From an uncultured Verrucomicrobiae bacterium (GTDB taxonomy: Bacteria; Verrucomicrobiota; Verrucomicrobiia; Limisphaerales; UBA1100), in assembly GCA_937775205.1 (NCBI GenBank), contig CALKBX010000010.1, positions 1-64,000 of the forward strand: DNA of 64,000 bases. Reading direction: 5' to 3'. Position numbers and translations under genes: made by a program. Of this stretch, positions 20,463 to 30,278 are shown piece after piece (position 1 is the stretch's first letter; every line of letters begins with the position of its first letter). Below the pieces are notes generated by a model. The model had not been told where the DNA came from. It did no database searches and saw nothing but the letters and a program-made list of their open reading frames with translations.

Positions 20463-21793
20463 AAAATCTGGATAACGGAAAACTACTATCAGACTACGGC
20501 AATGTCCTCGTGCTATTACTTCTTTGTGTAGTCATCAGTGTTGTGACACTGGAGGAGCAATCGCCCCGCAGCACGGCCGCCGCCGAAAATCTGGCCGCGA
20601 TAATCGTCGGAGGCGCTGGAAAGGATGCCAATATCCTCATACTCGTACGTAGAGGCGAAGGCCAACAGGAGTTTGCCAACACACTAAAAAACACTCTCTC
20701 AAAAGCCGGCCTCAATGTAACCGACACGGTCGTTGGGACTCCAGCAGATGCCCGAGCCGCGCTGGGAAAACAGACTGAAGCCCTCGATGTCATAGCCACA
20801 GACGAGCACATGGCAGCTTTTTGCCTCGAACAACTTCCAAAGCTAGCTAAAAAGTATCCCACCCTTGCCAATACCACCGCTTATCAACCAAAGAAGCACC
20901 TTTGGCCGAACTTCCTGAAAAAAGAGAACTTACTTAACGTACTCAAGCAAATATCAGTCGTCGCCATTATTGCCATCGGCATGACCATGGTGATTATCAC
21001 TGCAGGGATTGATCTCTCAGTGGGGAGCTTGATTGCCTTTAGCGGCGTTATCACTGCACTTTCTATTCAGCAACTCTCCGGCGGTGCCGATCCCACCACC
21101 GGACACCTATTACTCGGATGTGCCGCGGGAATTATCGTATGTGCGCTTATCGGCATGGGAACCGGAGGATTAGTCACGCTTTTTAACATCCCCGCTTTCA
21201 TCGTCACTCTGGGAGTCATGTTTATCGCGAAGGGCTTGGCCTTTATCTTTTCTCAATCAGCACCGATACCTATTGCCAACGAAGGGTTTGCCTGGTTGGG
21301 GCGCGGTTCAGACCTTATTGGGCTGCCTAATTCGGTCGTGCTCATGCTGCTACTTTACGGGATCGCTCATGTCATCATGACCCACACTTCCATCGGTCGT
21401 TACATTTATGCAGTGGGAGGGAATCCTGAAGCTGCCCGTTTATCAGGTGTCCCGGTGAAATGGGTTTTGGTTTTTGTTTACACTCTTTGCGGCCTTCTTG
21501 CTGGGTTGGGCGGCGTAATGGAAGCTTCTCTGCATATCACCGGCGATCCAAAATCTGGGACATTAGTCGAGCTCCAGGTGATCGCTGCAGTCGTCGTAGG
21601 CGGCACCAGTCTAGCCGGTGGTCAGGGTAAAATCTTTGGCACCCTGGTGGGCGCACTCATCATCGGAGTCATCCGAAACGGCATGAACCTCACCGGCGTG
21701 GAAGCCCATATGCAGAGTGTGGTTTACGGCGTAGTAATTTTAATCGCCGTCATGGTCGATCAGTTGAAAAACCGTGCCCAAAAGACCAACTAG
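20459..21793 (+). CDS. Ribose-type sugar ABC transporter permease with extra periplasmic insert
   Basis: 444 residues, against about 320 for RbsC. The family core is clear from about residue 150: QISVVAIIAIGMTMVIITAGIDLSVGSLIAF, GLVTLFNIPAFIVTLGVMFIAKG, GGNPEAARLSGVPVKWVLVFVYTLCGLLAG, VVVGGTSLAGGQGKIFGTLVGA. The first membrane helix (about 14-30) is followed by an insert of roughly 110 residues (about 38-145) with alternating strand/helix character (DANILILVRRG..., TEALDVIATDEHMAAF) before the point where RbsC continues (NFLKKENLLNVLKQ). By topology the insert should face the periplasm. Start overlaps the ATPase stop (ATGA); the stop overlaps the convergent phzF-like gene by 4 bases. Confidence 0.92.
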   Translation: MKNLDNGKLLSDYGNVLVLLLLCVVISVVTLEEQSPRSTAAAENLAAIIVGGAGKDANILILVRRGEGQQEFANTLKNTLSKAGLNVTDTVVGTPADARAALGKQTEALDVIATDEHMAAFCLEQLPKLAKKYPTLANTTAYQPKKHLWPNFLKKENLLNVLKQISVVAIIAIGMTMVIITAGIDLSVGSLIAFSGVITALSIQQLSGGADPTTGHLLLGCAAGIIVCALIGMGTGGLVTLFNIPAFIVTLGVMFIAKGLAFIFSQSAPIPIANEGFAWLGRGSDLIGLPNSVVLMLLLYGIAHVIMTHTSIGRYIYAVGGNPEAARLSGVPVKWVLVFVYTLCGLLAGLGGVMEASLHITGDPKSGTLVELQVIAAVVVGGTSLAGGQGKIFGTLVGALIIGVIRNGMNLTGVEAHMQSVVYGVVILIAVMVDQLKNRAQKTN

Positions 21794-22587
21794 GCCAATT
21801 CCCCGCGCAAAACTGTCACTGCTTGGCCGCGCAACAAAACCCGGTCTCCCACCAATTTCACTTTCACCACGCCACCGCGCGGTGAGGCTTGGAAGGCCGT
21901 CATTTCGTTCTTACCCAAACGTTCCGCCCAAAATGGCGCCAGCGCGCAATGCGCCGAGCCGGTGACGGGGTCTTCATTGACACACTCGGCAGGGGCAAAA
22001 AACCGGGATAGAAAATCGTACTCAGGCACATCCGAAGGCGCAGTAACGATAAAGCCGCGCACAGGGAACCGGCTCAAGCCGGCGAAGTCGGGATTCAAGT
22101 CGCGCAGTTCTTCGGCATCGGAAAGCTCCATCAACAAATCAAACCGGCTGCGCCCGACAAACTTCGGGACACTCCCAAGCAAATCCGACAACCCCGCCGG
22201 TGCTTCAATGGCCTCGGCCGGTGTGACGGGAAAATCCAGTTCAATCCAATCGCCCGCCTGCTTCGCCGTGAGCACACCACTGCGTGTGTGAAACTTGGCA
22301 GTCGCAGTTTCAGTTAACCGCCCCGTTTCCCAAAGCGTGTGCGCGCTGGCGAGTGTGGCGTGCCCGCACAAATCTACTTCCGTCGCGGGCGTGAACCATC
22401 GCAGTCCAAAGTCATCATTACGTGGCACAATAAATGCCGTCTCCGAAAGATTCATCTCCGTTGCTACCGACTGCATCCAGCTTGCCTCAGCTTCGTTTTC
22501 CAGCAAACACACCGCTGCGGGATTGCCTGTAAAGGGTCCGGATGCAAAGGCATCAACTTGGAAAACGGGGATGTTTGGTTGAGGCAC
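21790..22587 (-). CDS. PhzF family isomerase/epimerase
   Basis: 265 residues; PhzF/diaminopimelate-epimerase fold. Visible family blocks: FQVDAFASGPFTGNPAAVCLL at the N-terminus, NLSETAFIVP with the catalytic Glu (about residue 48), LRWFTPATEVDLCGHATLASAH, and ECVNEDPVTGSAHCALAPFWAERLG near the C-terminus. Members isomerise trans-2,3-dihydro-3-hydroxyanthranilate in phenazine producers, but most bacterial copies have unknown substrates and no phenazine genes are nearby, so no pathway is assigned. Cytoplasmic, no signal. It is convergent with the sugar permease and lies 20 bases downstream of the ABC exporter permease on the same strand. Confidence 0.93.
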   Translation of the reverse strand: MPQPNIPVFQVDAFASGPFTGNPAAVCLLENEAEASWMQSVATEMNLSETAFIVPRNDDFGLRWFTPATEVDLCGHATLASAHTLWETGRLTETATAKFHTRSGVLTAKQAGDWIELDFPVTPAEAIEAPAGLSDLLGSVPKFVGRSRFDLLMELSDAEELRDLNPDFAGLSRFPVRGFIVTAPSDVPEYDFLSRFFAPAECVNEDPVTGSAHCALAPFWAERLGKNEMTAFQASPRGGVVKVKLVGDRVLLRGQAVTVLRGELA

Positions 22588-22607
22588 GATTCAGACGGGG
22601 TTAAAAA

Positions 22608-24089
22608 TTATTCGTACCGAAGTGCCGCGACAGGATCAAGCCGTGATGCGCGCCAGGCGGGGTACACGCCGGCAACAAGCCCAAGTAGCGTGGTGAAAAC
22701 AAGTAGCACGGGAAACAGCCAACCGGGCATCACAAATAAATCTGCCGAGCCAATGATGTGACCCCATTTATAATGCGAAAAGGCATTGCCGGCCTGGGCC
22801 ATTGCCCAACCTGCCAGCCCACCGAGCAATCCGCCGAGCAAGCCAATGGCCGCAGCTTCGCAGGCGAACATTTTCATGATATGTCCGCGCGTGGCACCGA
22901 GCGCCTGCAGCACGCCGATCTCGCGCTTGCGCTCTACCACCGCCATCAGCAGTGTGTTTACGATGGAAAACGTGGCCACGAAAAATGCGATGCTGCCAAA
23001 GAGAACCATGATGCTTTGTAGCGTGGCAAAAAAATCATGCAGTTTACCGATGAAATCCTCAATGGTTCGCGCGCGGAACCCCATCTCTTCCACCGCTAAT
23101 CTCACGCGTGGCACATCTGCCTTGCTTTTGGCCAGTAGTACCATACCCATACCCCAGTTTTTTTCGGTGTGCATTTCTTCGTTATTAAAAAGCACGCGGC
23201 CCATTTGCATCGCGAATCCGTCGGGCACGTACACGATGTTGGTGAGCAAACCTTTCTTTGAGATGCCCACCACTTTGGCACGGAACTCCACCGGTTCGCC
23301 TTCAGGCTCCGCCATTGCCTTGAGTTCTTCGGAATTGGCGAGATCGCGCAGCAGAAAAAACAGGTTGAACACCATCCGCACGCGGTTCTTCGGAGGATTT
23401 TTCAGCAACGTGGCGATGTTCTGAAAATTTTCCAAAGCTGATGAATCCAACCCCCCGCGCCCGACCAACGCGAACATCGGATGTTCCGTCACGCGAATGG
23501 TCACCGTGCGGCCCATCAATTGATCGGGGCTGTCAAACCCCATTGACTCCAAATAGGCTTCTGAGATAATGCACTCCCGCGCGTCGATAGATGAGAAGCC
23601 TGGGCCAGTAGAAAGTACTTGCGCACCGGCATCGATCCACGGCACGACAATGGTGTCGAACTCGCGTGAATCGTCGTCGAGCTGGACTGAACGAGCCAGC
23701 ACGAACACCTTTGGCTGTACGCGTTCCACGCCGTCGATCTTGCGCATTCTTTCCACCATCTCATTATCGATAGTCTTGATTTTCAGAGAGCCAAAAAAAT
23801 CATCCTCCTCCCCCTTTTTAATTTCCTGCGGCGCCTTGCCGATGTTCCTGAACATACTGCCCGCCGCGCGGCCGGGCCGTCCCCCTTTCTTGGGCCACGC
23901 CTCCACTGCGAGTGGGTTGGTTACTGCGCGCACTTGTTGATCGAGAAACGATGAAAGCCCATGCCCGAGCGAGACCGTGGTGACCACCGCCAACGCACCG
24001 ATGATCACCCCCACCATCGTGAGCGCCGTGCGCATTTTTTTGCGCGTCAAGTTCAGGAAAACGTCATGAAATAAATCGCGCGTCTTCAT
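22608..24089 (-). CDS. MacB/FtsX-type ABC transporter permease
   Basis: 493 residues. Architecture of the MacB/LolC-like permeases: an N-terminal helix (RKKMRTALTMVGVIIGALAVVTTVSLGHGL, about 16-45), a large periplasmic domain (about 50-360) and three C-terminal helices (SIMVLFGSIAFFVATFSIVNTLLMAV; ACEAAAIGLLGGLLGGLAGWAMA; LFPVLLVFTTLLGLVAGVYPAW) with the conserved ERKREIGVLQALGATRGHI loop and the PAWRASRLDPVAALRYE end. Works with the ATPase encoded immediately upstream on the same strand (4-base overlap). Likely moves lipoproteins, peptides or small amphiphiles out of the inner membrane; substrate not inferable. Confidence 0.92.
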   Translation of the reverse strand: MKTRDLFHDVFLNLTRKKMRTALTMVGVIIGALAVVTTVSLGHGLSSFLDQQVRAVTNPLAVEAWPKKGGRPGRAAGSMFRNIGKAPQEIKKGEEDDFFGSLKIKTIDNEMVERMRKIDGVERVQPKVFVLARSVQLDDDSREFDTIVVPWIDAGAQVLSTGPGFSSIDARECIISEAYLESMGFDSPDQLMGRTVTIRVTEHPMFALVGRGGLDSSALENFQNIATLLKNPPKNRVRMVFNLFFLLRDLANSEELKAMAEPEGEPVEFRAKVVGISKKGLLTNIVYVPDGFAMQMGRVLFNNEEMHTEKNWGMGMVLLAKSKADVPRVRLAVEEMGFRARTIEDFIGKLHDFFATLQSIMVLFGSIAFFVATFSIVNTLLMAVVERKREIGVLQALGATRGHIMKMFACEAAAIGLLGGLLGGLAGWAMAQAGNAFSHYKWGHIIGSADLFVMPGWLFPVLLVFTTLLGLVAGVYPAWRASRLDPVAALRYE

Positions 24090-24772
24090 GGCTTTACCGT
24101 TTCCTCAATCAACTTTCCGCTGCCGAGCCTGAATTGTCGCTGTGCGCGATCGGCTACCACCGGGTTGTGCGTCACCAGCAGCATCGCGATGTTTTGCTCC
24201 GCATTAAGTTGCACCAACATATCTGCGATTTCGTGTCCGGTTTTTTCGTCCAGATTCCCCGTGGGCTCATCAGCCAATACCAACTTGGGCCGGTTGGAAA
24301 GCGCGCGCGCAATCGCCACGCGCTGGCGTTCGCCGCCTGAAAGTTGATTGGGTAAATGCCCGCCCCGATGGCCGAGGCCCACTTGTTCGATCAATTCCCG
24401 TGCGCGGGCGAGGCGCTCGGGGCGCTCCATTCCGGCGAGCTTGAGCGGCACCTCCACGTTTTCCTCCGCTGTGAGATGCCCCAACAAAAAGAAATCCTGA
24501 AAAATAAATCCCACCGAGTCGCGCCGGTAGGTCGCCAGCTCATCGGCAGACTTCGTTTCCAGCGCCTCGCCGTGCACGCTCACACGCCCCGCCGTGGCCG
24601 TGTCCAACCCACCCAATAACGCGAGCAGCGTGGACTTGCCCGAACCGCTCGGCCCCATCACTGCCGCCAGTTCGCCCTCTGGAACCGAGAGGCTCAAGCC
24701 ATCCAAGGCCCGCACCTCCCCATCGCCCACGCGATAAACGCGCGTCAAATTCTCTGCCTCAATGGCTGCCAT
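24086..24772 (-). CDS. MacB/LolD-type ABC transporter ATPase
   Basis: 228 residues. Complete ABC nucleotide-binding domain: Walker A GPSGSGKSTLL (about 40-50), Q-loop FIFQDFFLLGHLTAEENVEVPL, signature LSGGERQRVAIARAL, Walker B LVLADEPTGNLD, H-loop LLVTHNP. This Q-loop plus the DEPTGNLD form is typical of the LolD/MacB/FtsE group. First gene of the two-gene exporter on the minus strand. The downstream PSD1 gene on the same strand is separated only by about 40 bases, but its start lies far away, so it is upstream in transcription rather than co-functional. Confidence 0.94.
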   Translation of the reverse strand: MAAIEAENLTRVYRVGDGEVRALDGLSLSVPEGELAAVMGPSGSGKSTLLALLGGLDTATAGRVSVHGEALETKSADELATYRRDSVGFIFQDFFLLGHLTAEENVEVPLKLAGMERPERLARARELIEQVGLGHRGGHLPNQLSGGERQRVAIARALSNRPKLVLADEPTGNLDEKTGHEIADMLVQLNAEQNIAMLLVTHNPVVADRAQRQFRLGSGKLIEETVKP

Positions 24773-24813
24773 GTTTTGGGTTTACGCCGAAGCGCGGATG
24801 AGGGTTACCAAGC

Positions 24814-27711
24814 CTAATTCAAAAACACAAACTCCTTCACGTTAAACAGAACGTGACAGAAATCGCTCCATGACTTTTCGGCGGGTTGTTTTTCGCCGTG
24901 GGCTTTGGCTTGGGTTTGGAGAAAAATCGTGGCGGCTTTTTGTTCGTCGGCGTTGGGTGGGCGGCCGAAGGCGGTTTCGTATGCGGTACGGATGCGGGCG
25001 GGATCGTTGGCGTTCGCGCTGAGAATGCGTTTGGCCCAGAGTTTGGACTGCTCGACCACGAAAGGATCGTTCATCAAAATCAACGCTTGCGCGGGGACAT
25101 TGGACGAGGTGCGGCGGCCAAAAGTGGAAAGCGGAAAGGGCTGGTCGAAAGCTAGCATCATCGGTGAAAGAAAATTGCGGCGCACTTCCTGATAAATCGT
25201 GCGGCGGCCCGCGCCATCTACCGGCCCCGATCGCGGTCTGCCGCGGCCTTCCATAAATGGAGTGAGGTGCACGGCCACTGGAGGGCCGTACATTTTTTTG
25301 TCCAATCGGCCGGACACTGCCAGAATCGCATCACGAATCACCTCGCCTTCCAGTCGCCGCACGCGCATTCGGTGCAACAGCATATTAGCGGGGTCTTTGG
25401 TCTCGGTGGTGGCGTTGGCGGGTTTGCTACTCATCCGGTATGTTCGCGAAAGCATGATTTCGCGGATGAGCTTTTTAGTAGACCACCCGTTTTCGACCAG
25501 TCGTTGCGCAAGCCAATCGAGCAGCTCCGGATGCGTCGGCGCTTCGCCGAGTACGCCAAAGTTATCCGTGCTCGGCACAATACCGCGCCCGAGTAGATGA
25601 TGCCAAATGCGGTTGGCATAAACGCGGGAGGTCAGCGGATTGGCAGTGCTGGCGATTTGATTGGCCAACGTGATGCGGCCCGAACCAGCTGGCATTGGCG
25701 GGTGCTCGCCCACCAGCGCAGTCAGAAATCGTCGCGGCACTTCTGGTCCAAGATTTCCGTGCCCGCCGCGGATGAATACTTTTTCATTCCTCGCCGTGCC
25801 CTCGAGCATCACTGGCACCACTGACGGACGCGGTACGGCATTAGCGAGTTGCTGATATTTTTTTAACAACGCCGTCTCTTCTTCGCTTTTGGCCGGAACG
25901 AGGTTGGCCAAGCGAGGTAATGCGCCGGCGGGTGGCTTGCCGTTCGCGGAGACCCAAAGCTCCCGCACTGCCGCGTAACCGTCGGGCTTCAACCCTTTGC
26001 CGTTATGAGTTCCGATGGAGAGGTCGACGATTTCCAAATAGCAGTGATGTCCTTTCCACATCGCCACATTGAAGGTCACCCAATGCGGTTGATCGTTGTT
26101 GAGTGTACGGGTGTTGCCGCCGTAAATTGGGTTTTGAATAATTTTGAAATTGTCGATCACGACATTCACGCGCACATCCCGGCCGAGCGCAAGTAGGTGA
26201 ATATGATTTTCCGTAATCTCAAAAGTCTGCGACCGAAGCGTGCCCTGAAATTTGCGTCCCATCAGCCCGCTGTGCAGCCAACCCGCCGGAACACCACGTG
26301 GCCCGCCTGTTTCCACGGTGAACTCGCCCGGCTTGGTCAGCGCGTTCGCCCACGCCACGCCATCGGCAAACCAATCTTTGCCGTGGCTGCTGCGAATATC
26401 AGAAATCAGATGATACCCCTTCGGCGCGGCAGCGGCGTTGAGAACGGCGACGGGCTTGGGTTGGGCGGCAAATATTTTTTTCAATGCCTCTTTCATTTCC
26501 GCCAACGCTTTTTGTGTATCGTCAAACTTGGAGGAACCTTCCACCGAGCCGTGCGAGAAGCTGCCGCTCTCAATCATCCCGTACAGCGCATAAAAGTCGC
26601 GTGTGCTGATGGCGTCGAACTTGTGGTCGTGGCAGCGCGCGCAGGCGATGGTCATCCCTTGGAAGGCTTTGCCGATGACGTCAATTTGGTTGTCGATGAT
26701 TTCGGCTTGGTACGCGCGGATGTCCACCGGCGAGTGGCAGTGCTGGCCGAGCCACCACCACGCGGTAGCGAGGCGGCTTTCGTTCCAGCCGCCGTCCTTG
26801 GCAAACCGCGGTTTGATTTGGTCGCCGGCAATGTGCTCTTTCACAAAGCGGTCGTACGGCACGTCGTCATTAAACGCGCGAATCACATAATCGCGATAGC
26901 GCCACACTTCCTGATTTTGGAAATCAAATTCGTGGCCAAACGTTTCCGCGTAGCGCATGAGATCCAGCCAATGCCGCCCCCAGCGTTCTCCGAAATGCGG
27001 CGAAGCAAGCAAGCCGTCGATGAGGTTTTCGATTGCCAATTGCCGATTGCTGATTGCGGCTTGCTCGAAGGCCGTGATGGCTTGCGGGCTCGGCGGCAAT
27101 CCAGTGAGGTCAAAATACGCGCGCCGGATGAACGTGCGATTGGAGGCGGGGCCAGCGGGTTTGATGCCTTTGGTCTCCAGCTTCGTGAGAATAAAATGGT
27201 CAATTGGCGATGCCGGCCAATTGCTTTGCTTCACTTTGGGCGGCGTTTGCTTTTTCACTGGCTGCCACGCCCAGTGTCTTGCTTTGCGTTCTGCGAGATT
27301 GAATTCTTTTTGAGTGCCGTCCGCCACGGATTCCTTGGGCCACGGCGCGCCGCGTTTCACCCATTCGGTGAGGTTGGCGATTTGCTCGCCGGCCAATTTC
27401 CCGCGCGGGGGCATTTCCAAATCCACGTTGTCAAAGCCGATGGCCTCGATGAGCAGGCTCTGCTCCGGCTTGCCCGAAACAACTGACGGCCCGCTGTCGC
27501 CACCTTTGAGCACGCCTGCGCGATGGTCCAATCGGAGGCCGGCTTTTAGTTTTTTGGATTTTGCGCTGTGGCATTTGTAACAATGCTCCACGAGCACGGG
27601 ACGAATTTTCTTCTCAAAAAATTCCAAATCCAACGCTGAGAATTCAGAAGCGGCCAATGGCAAAATGGTAACTATTGCCAAGAGGAATGAATATCGTACT
27701 AACATCTGCAT
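24814..27711 (-). CDS. PSCyt1-DUF1549-DUF1553 (PSD1) c-type heme protein
   Basis: About 965 residues. Starts at 27711 or 27705 both give a clean signal peptide (MLVRYSFLLAIVTILPLAAS); the open frame reaches 27741. Order: planctomycete cytochrome-like domain with CYKCHSAKSKKLKAGLRLD (about 42-60); DUF1549 (about 165-385) with a CARCHDHKFDAIS heme-type motif; a beta-sandwich insert (about 430-600, start of the YHLISDIRSSHG block); DUF1553/PSD1 (about 665-965; NRIWHHLLGRGIVPSTDNFG, RIWHH His pair, VPAQALILMNDPFV, FCHVLFNVKEFVFLN end). No DUF1501 partner is adjacent. It is divergent from the mqo gene. The embedded AATCGGC-type repeat at 27026-27058 codes for AISNRQLAIEN. Confidence 0.9.
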   Translation of the reverse strand: MQMLVRYSFLLAIVTILPLAASEFSALDLEFFEKKIRPVLVEHCYKCHSAKSKKLKAGLRLDHRAGVLKGGDSGPSVVSGKPEQSLLIEAIGFDNVDLEMPPRGKLAGEQIANLTEWVKRGAPWPKESVADGTQKEFNLAERKARHWAWQPVKKQTPPKVKQSNWPASPIDHFILTKLETKGIKPAGPASNRTFIRRAYFDLTGLPPSPQAITAFEQAAISNRQLAIENLIDGLLASPHFGERWGRHWLDLMRYAETFGHEFDFQNQEVWRYRDYVIRAFNDDVPYDRFVKEHIAGDQIKPRFAKDGGWNESRLATAWWWLGQHCHSPVDIRAYQAEIIDNQIDVIGKAFQGMTIACARCHDHKFDAISTRDFYALYGMIESGSFSHGSVEGSSKFDDTQKALAEMKEALKKIFAAQPKPVAVLNAAAAPKGYHLISDIRSSHGKDWFADGVAWANALTKPGEFTVETGGPRGVPAGWLHSGLMGRKFQGTLRSQTFEITENHIHLLALGRDVRVNVVIDNFKIIQNPIYGGNTRTLNNDQPHWVTFNVAMWKGHHCYLEIVDLSIGTHNGKGLKPDGYAAVRELWVSANGKPPAGALPRLANLVPAKSEEETALLKKYQQLANAVPRPSVVPVMLEGTARNEKVFIRGGHGNLGPEVPRRFLTALVGEHPPMPAGSGRITLANQIASTANPLTSRVYANRIWHHLLGRGIVPSTDNFGVLGEAPTHPELLDWLAQRLVENGWSTKKLIREIMLSRTYRMSSKPANATTETKDPANMLLHRMRVRRLEGEVIRDAILAVSGRLDKKMYGPPVAVHLTPFMEGRGRPRSGPVDGAGRRTIYQEVRRNFLSPMMLAFDQPFPLSTFGRRTSSNVPAQALILMNDPFVVEQSKLWAKRILSANANDPARIRTAYETAFGRPPNADEQKAATIFLQTQAKAHGEKQPAEKSWSDFCHVLFNVKEFVFLN
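27026..27058 (-). repeat. In-frame AATCGGCAATTGG-type repeat inside PSD1 gene
   Basis: On the minus strand, units of GCAATC(A/G)GCAATTGGCAATCG code for ISNRQLAIEN, directly before LIDGLLASPHFGERW. It occupies the same protein position as the repeats at 5895 and 33788. Confidence 0.6.
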
Positions 27712-27794
27712 CAAGTGTACGATGTGGTGTGGAAAAATCAATTCACGGTTTGCTTGGATTATGGGGTGTTTTTGCGCATCGTCGCGGGCCGTTT

Positions 27795-29296
27795 ATGAGT
27801 AGCTCGCAACATATTGACAATCCGGACGTGGTCTTAATTGGCAGCGGCGTGATGAGTGCCACGCTGGGCGCGGTGCTGAAAAATCTGCAGCCGGATTTGA
27901 AGATTCAGCTATACGAAGTAACCGAGGAACTGGCGCAGGAAAGTTCCAATGGCTGGCACAACGCCGGCACCGGCCACGCGGGGATTTGTGAGCTGAGCTA
28001 CACGTCCGATCGCGGCGCGGATGGCGAGGTGGATGTGACGAAGGCCATCGAGATTTTTGAGCAGTTCGAGCAGTCGAAATATTTCTGGGGCTACGCGGTG
28101 CGCAACGGGATGATTGATGATCCCAAAAAATTCCTGAACCCCCTGCCGCACATCGCGTTTGTTTACGGGCAGGAGCAGGTGGATTTTCTCAAATCGCGCC
28201 ACGCGGGGATGAGCGCCCATCACTTTTTCAGCAGCATGGAATACACGGACGATCGCGAAACCATCCGCGACTGGGCACCGCTGCTGCTCGCCGGTCGCGA
28301 TGACACGCCCATCGCCGCCACCAAAATGGATCGCGGCACCGACGTGAATTTTGGCGCGTTGTCCGAGCTGCTCGTGGAATGGCTCGGCCAACAGGACGGC
28401 TGCGGCTACGCGCTGCGGCATCGCGTCACCGATCTCACCCGCACGCCGGAGGGCTGGGCCGTGGAGGTGAAGGATAATAAAACCGGCCGCAAGTTTACCA
28501 ATCAGACGAAGTTTGTATTCATCGGCGCGGGCGGCGGCAGTTTGCCTTTGCTACAAAAATCCGGCATCGCCGAGAGTAAAGGCTTTCGGCGGATTCCCTA
28601 TCGGCGGCCAATGGCTCGTGTGTCGACAAACCGGAACTCGTAAAACAACACGAGGCCAAAGTGTACGGCATGTCGCCGGGCGCCGCGCCCACGATGGCCG
28701 TGCCGCACATCGACACGCGGATTATCGACGGCAAAAAGGCCCTCCTTTTCGGCCCGTACGCCGCGTGGACCACCAAGTTTTTACACGAAGGCGGCAGCTT
28801 CTGGGATTTGCCCGGCTCCATTCGGATGGACAACATTGCCTCGCTCATCAAGGTTGGCCTGTACAACATTCCGCTCGTGACTTATCTGATGCAGCAAGGC
28901 ACCCAAAGCATGACCACGCGGATGCGGGAATTGCAGAATTTTTTCCCCGACGCTAAGGCCGAGGACTGGGAACTCATTGACGCCGGCATCCGCGTGCAAG
29001 CCATCAAAAAAGAAGACGGCGACGCTGGCATCGTCCACTTCGGCACCGAGGTATTATCCGACCAAGACAAAACCCTCTCCGCCCTGCTTGGCGCCTCCCC
29101 CGGCGCATCCGTTTCCGTAAATATCATCCTCGAGATCGTGCAGGATTGCTTCAGCCATCTATTAAAAACCGAAGCCGGCCACCAACGAATGAAGTTAATG
29201 ATCCCCTCCTACGACGAAAACCTCACCGATGCTTTGATGGCTGACCGCCAAGCCAGCCTCAGTGAAGAAGCTGAAAAATCGCTGCAGTTGATTTAA
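27795..29296 (+). CDS. mqo: Malate:quinone oxidoreductase (two +1 frameshifts)
   Basis: FAD-dependent oxidation of malate to oxaloacetate with electrons to quinone; peripheral membrane enzyme of the TCA cycle. Start ATG at 27795 (MSSSQHIDNPDVVLIGSGVMSATLGAVL, dinucleotide-binding site). An upstream open extension is not family-like. The frame breaks twice: near 28590 (GGCTTTCGGCGG; removing one base gives GFGGFPIGGQWLVC) and near 28622 (TGTGTCGACAAA; removing one base gives CDKPELVKQHEAKVYGMSPG). With both repaired the product is 499 residues, normal for Mqo, and runs to LTDALMADRQASLSEEAEKSLQLI. Other family blocks: SNGWHNAGTGHAGICELSYT and GSFWDLPGSIRMDNI. Sequence errors are more likely than real inactivation because everything else is well conserved. 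Confidence 0.9.
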
Positions 29297-29332
29297 ATTA
29301 AGAATAAATTCAACACTGATAAGCACGATATT

Positions 29333-29351
29333 CAGGATAAAAAATATCCTG
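29333..29351. repeat. Small intergenic hairpin CAGGATA/TATCCTG
   Basis: Perfect 7-bp inverted repeat with a 5-A loop between mqo and the ROK gene, extended by ATT/GAAT and followed by another ATCCTG. It looks like the short ATCCTG-rich intergenic repeats seen in related genomes; it could also act as a weak terminator. Confidence 0.35.
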
Positions 29352-29378
29352 TGAATCCTGACCAGCCCTATTAAAAAT

Positions 29379-30278
29379 ATGACCCGCATCGGCATTGAGA
29401 TTGGCGGCACAAAGCAGCAGCTCGTGGCCGGTGATGCAGAGGGAAACATCATCGATCGATGCCGCTTTAGTGTGGACCCCAAAGGCGGCGGGCCAGTCAT
29501 CCGAGAACGAATTGCAGAGGAATTGACCAAGCTCATCGCCGCTCACAAACCCGAACGTATCGGCGTGGGTTTTGGCGGGCCGTTGGATATTGCGAAGGGC
29601 ACTGTCGCTGTTTCGCATCAGGTCGAAGGCTGGAGTGGATTCCCTTTGCGCGATTGGCTGCATGATTTAACCGGCTTGTCGGTGGTCATTGAAAATGACG
29701 CGAACACCGCCGCGCTGGCCGAGGCGGTGCGGGGCGCGGGGCGTGGTTTTAATCCCGCCTTTTACATAAACATGGGTAGCGGCGTAGGCGGCGGATTGGT
29801 GGTTGATGGGATAATTTATCACGGTGCCACCCCCGGCGAAGTGGAGGTGGGCCATTTGCGATTGGATCCTGATGGTACCACCGTAGAAGATCGCTGCTCC
29901 GGTTGGGCCACCGATCGCGCTATCCGGGCCGCCATTGCCGACTTGCCCGATTGCATGCTTGCCAACCTAATCGGAGACGAACAAGGCGGCGAAGCCAAAC
30001 ACCTTGCCGCCGCCCTCGCGCAAAACGACCCCATCGCCCAATCCATTCTCGACACCCTCACTCGCGACCTTGCCTTTGCCCTCTCGCACGTCACGCATTT
30101 GTTTCATCCGCAAGTTATCACCCTCGGCGGCGGCCTTGCGCTTGTTGGTGAACCTCTTCGTCAAGGCATTGCCGGCACGTTGCCGGAAATTCTGATGGAA
30201 ATTTACGGTAATGGACCGCAAATAAAACTCACCGAATTAGCCGAAGACGCTGTGCCGGTGGGGGCGCTGCTACTCTGA
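29379..30278 (+). CDS. ROK family sugar kinase or regulator-like protein
   Basis: 299 residues. ROK (repressor/ORF/kinase) ATPase fold: phosphate-1 loop [16 protein letters not shown] (about 4-19), catalytic Asp in [14 protein letters not shown] (about 105-118), [25 protein letters not shown]. There is no N-terminal helix-turn-helix, so it should be a sugar kinase, for example a glucokinase. The zinc-binding CxCGxxGCxE motif that normally follows GH is absent ([25 protein letters not shown] instead), which is unusual and may mean a different substrate or a zinc-free structural solution. Convergent with queH; the two stops overlap by 9 bases. Confidence 0.88.
   Translation: MTRIGIEIGGTKQQLVAGDAEGNIIDRCRFSVDPKGGGPVIRERIAEELTKLIAAHKPERIGVGFGGPLDIAKGTVAVSHQVEGWSGFPLRDWLHDLTGLSVVIENDANTAALAEAVRGAGRGFNPAFYINMGSGVGGGLVVDGIIYHGATPGEVEVGHLRLDPDGTTVEDRCSGWATDRAIRAAIADLPDCMLANLIGDEQGGEAKHLAAALAQNDPIAQSILDTLTRDLAFALSHVTHLFHPQVITLGGGLALVGEPLRQGIAGTLPEILMEIYGNGPQIKLTELAEDAVPVGALLL

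Noticed and set aside
26197..27486. 429-codon plus-strand frame
   Set aside because: Antisense to the PSD1 gene, no recognisable domain; shadow.
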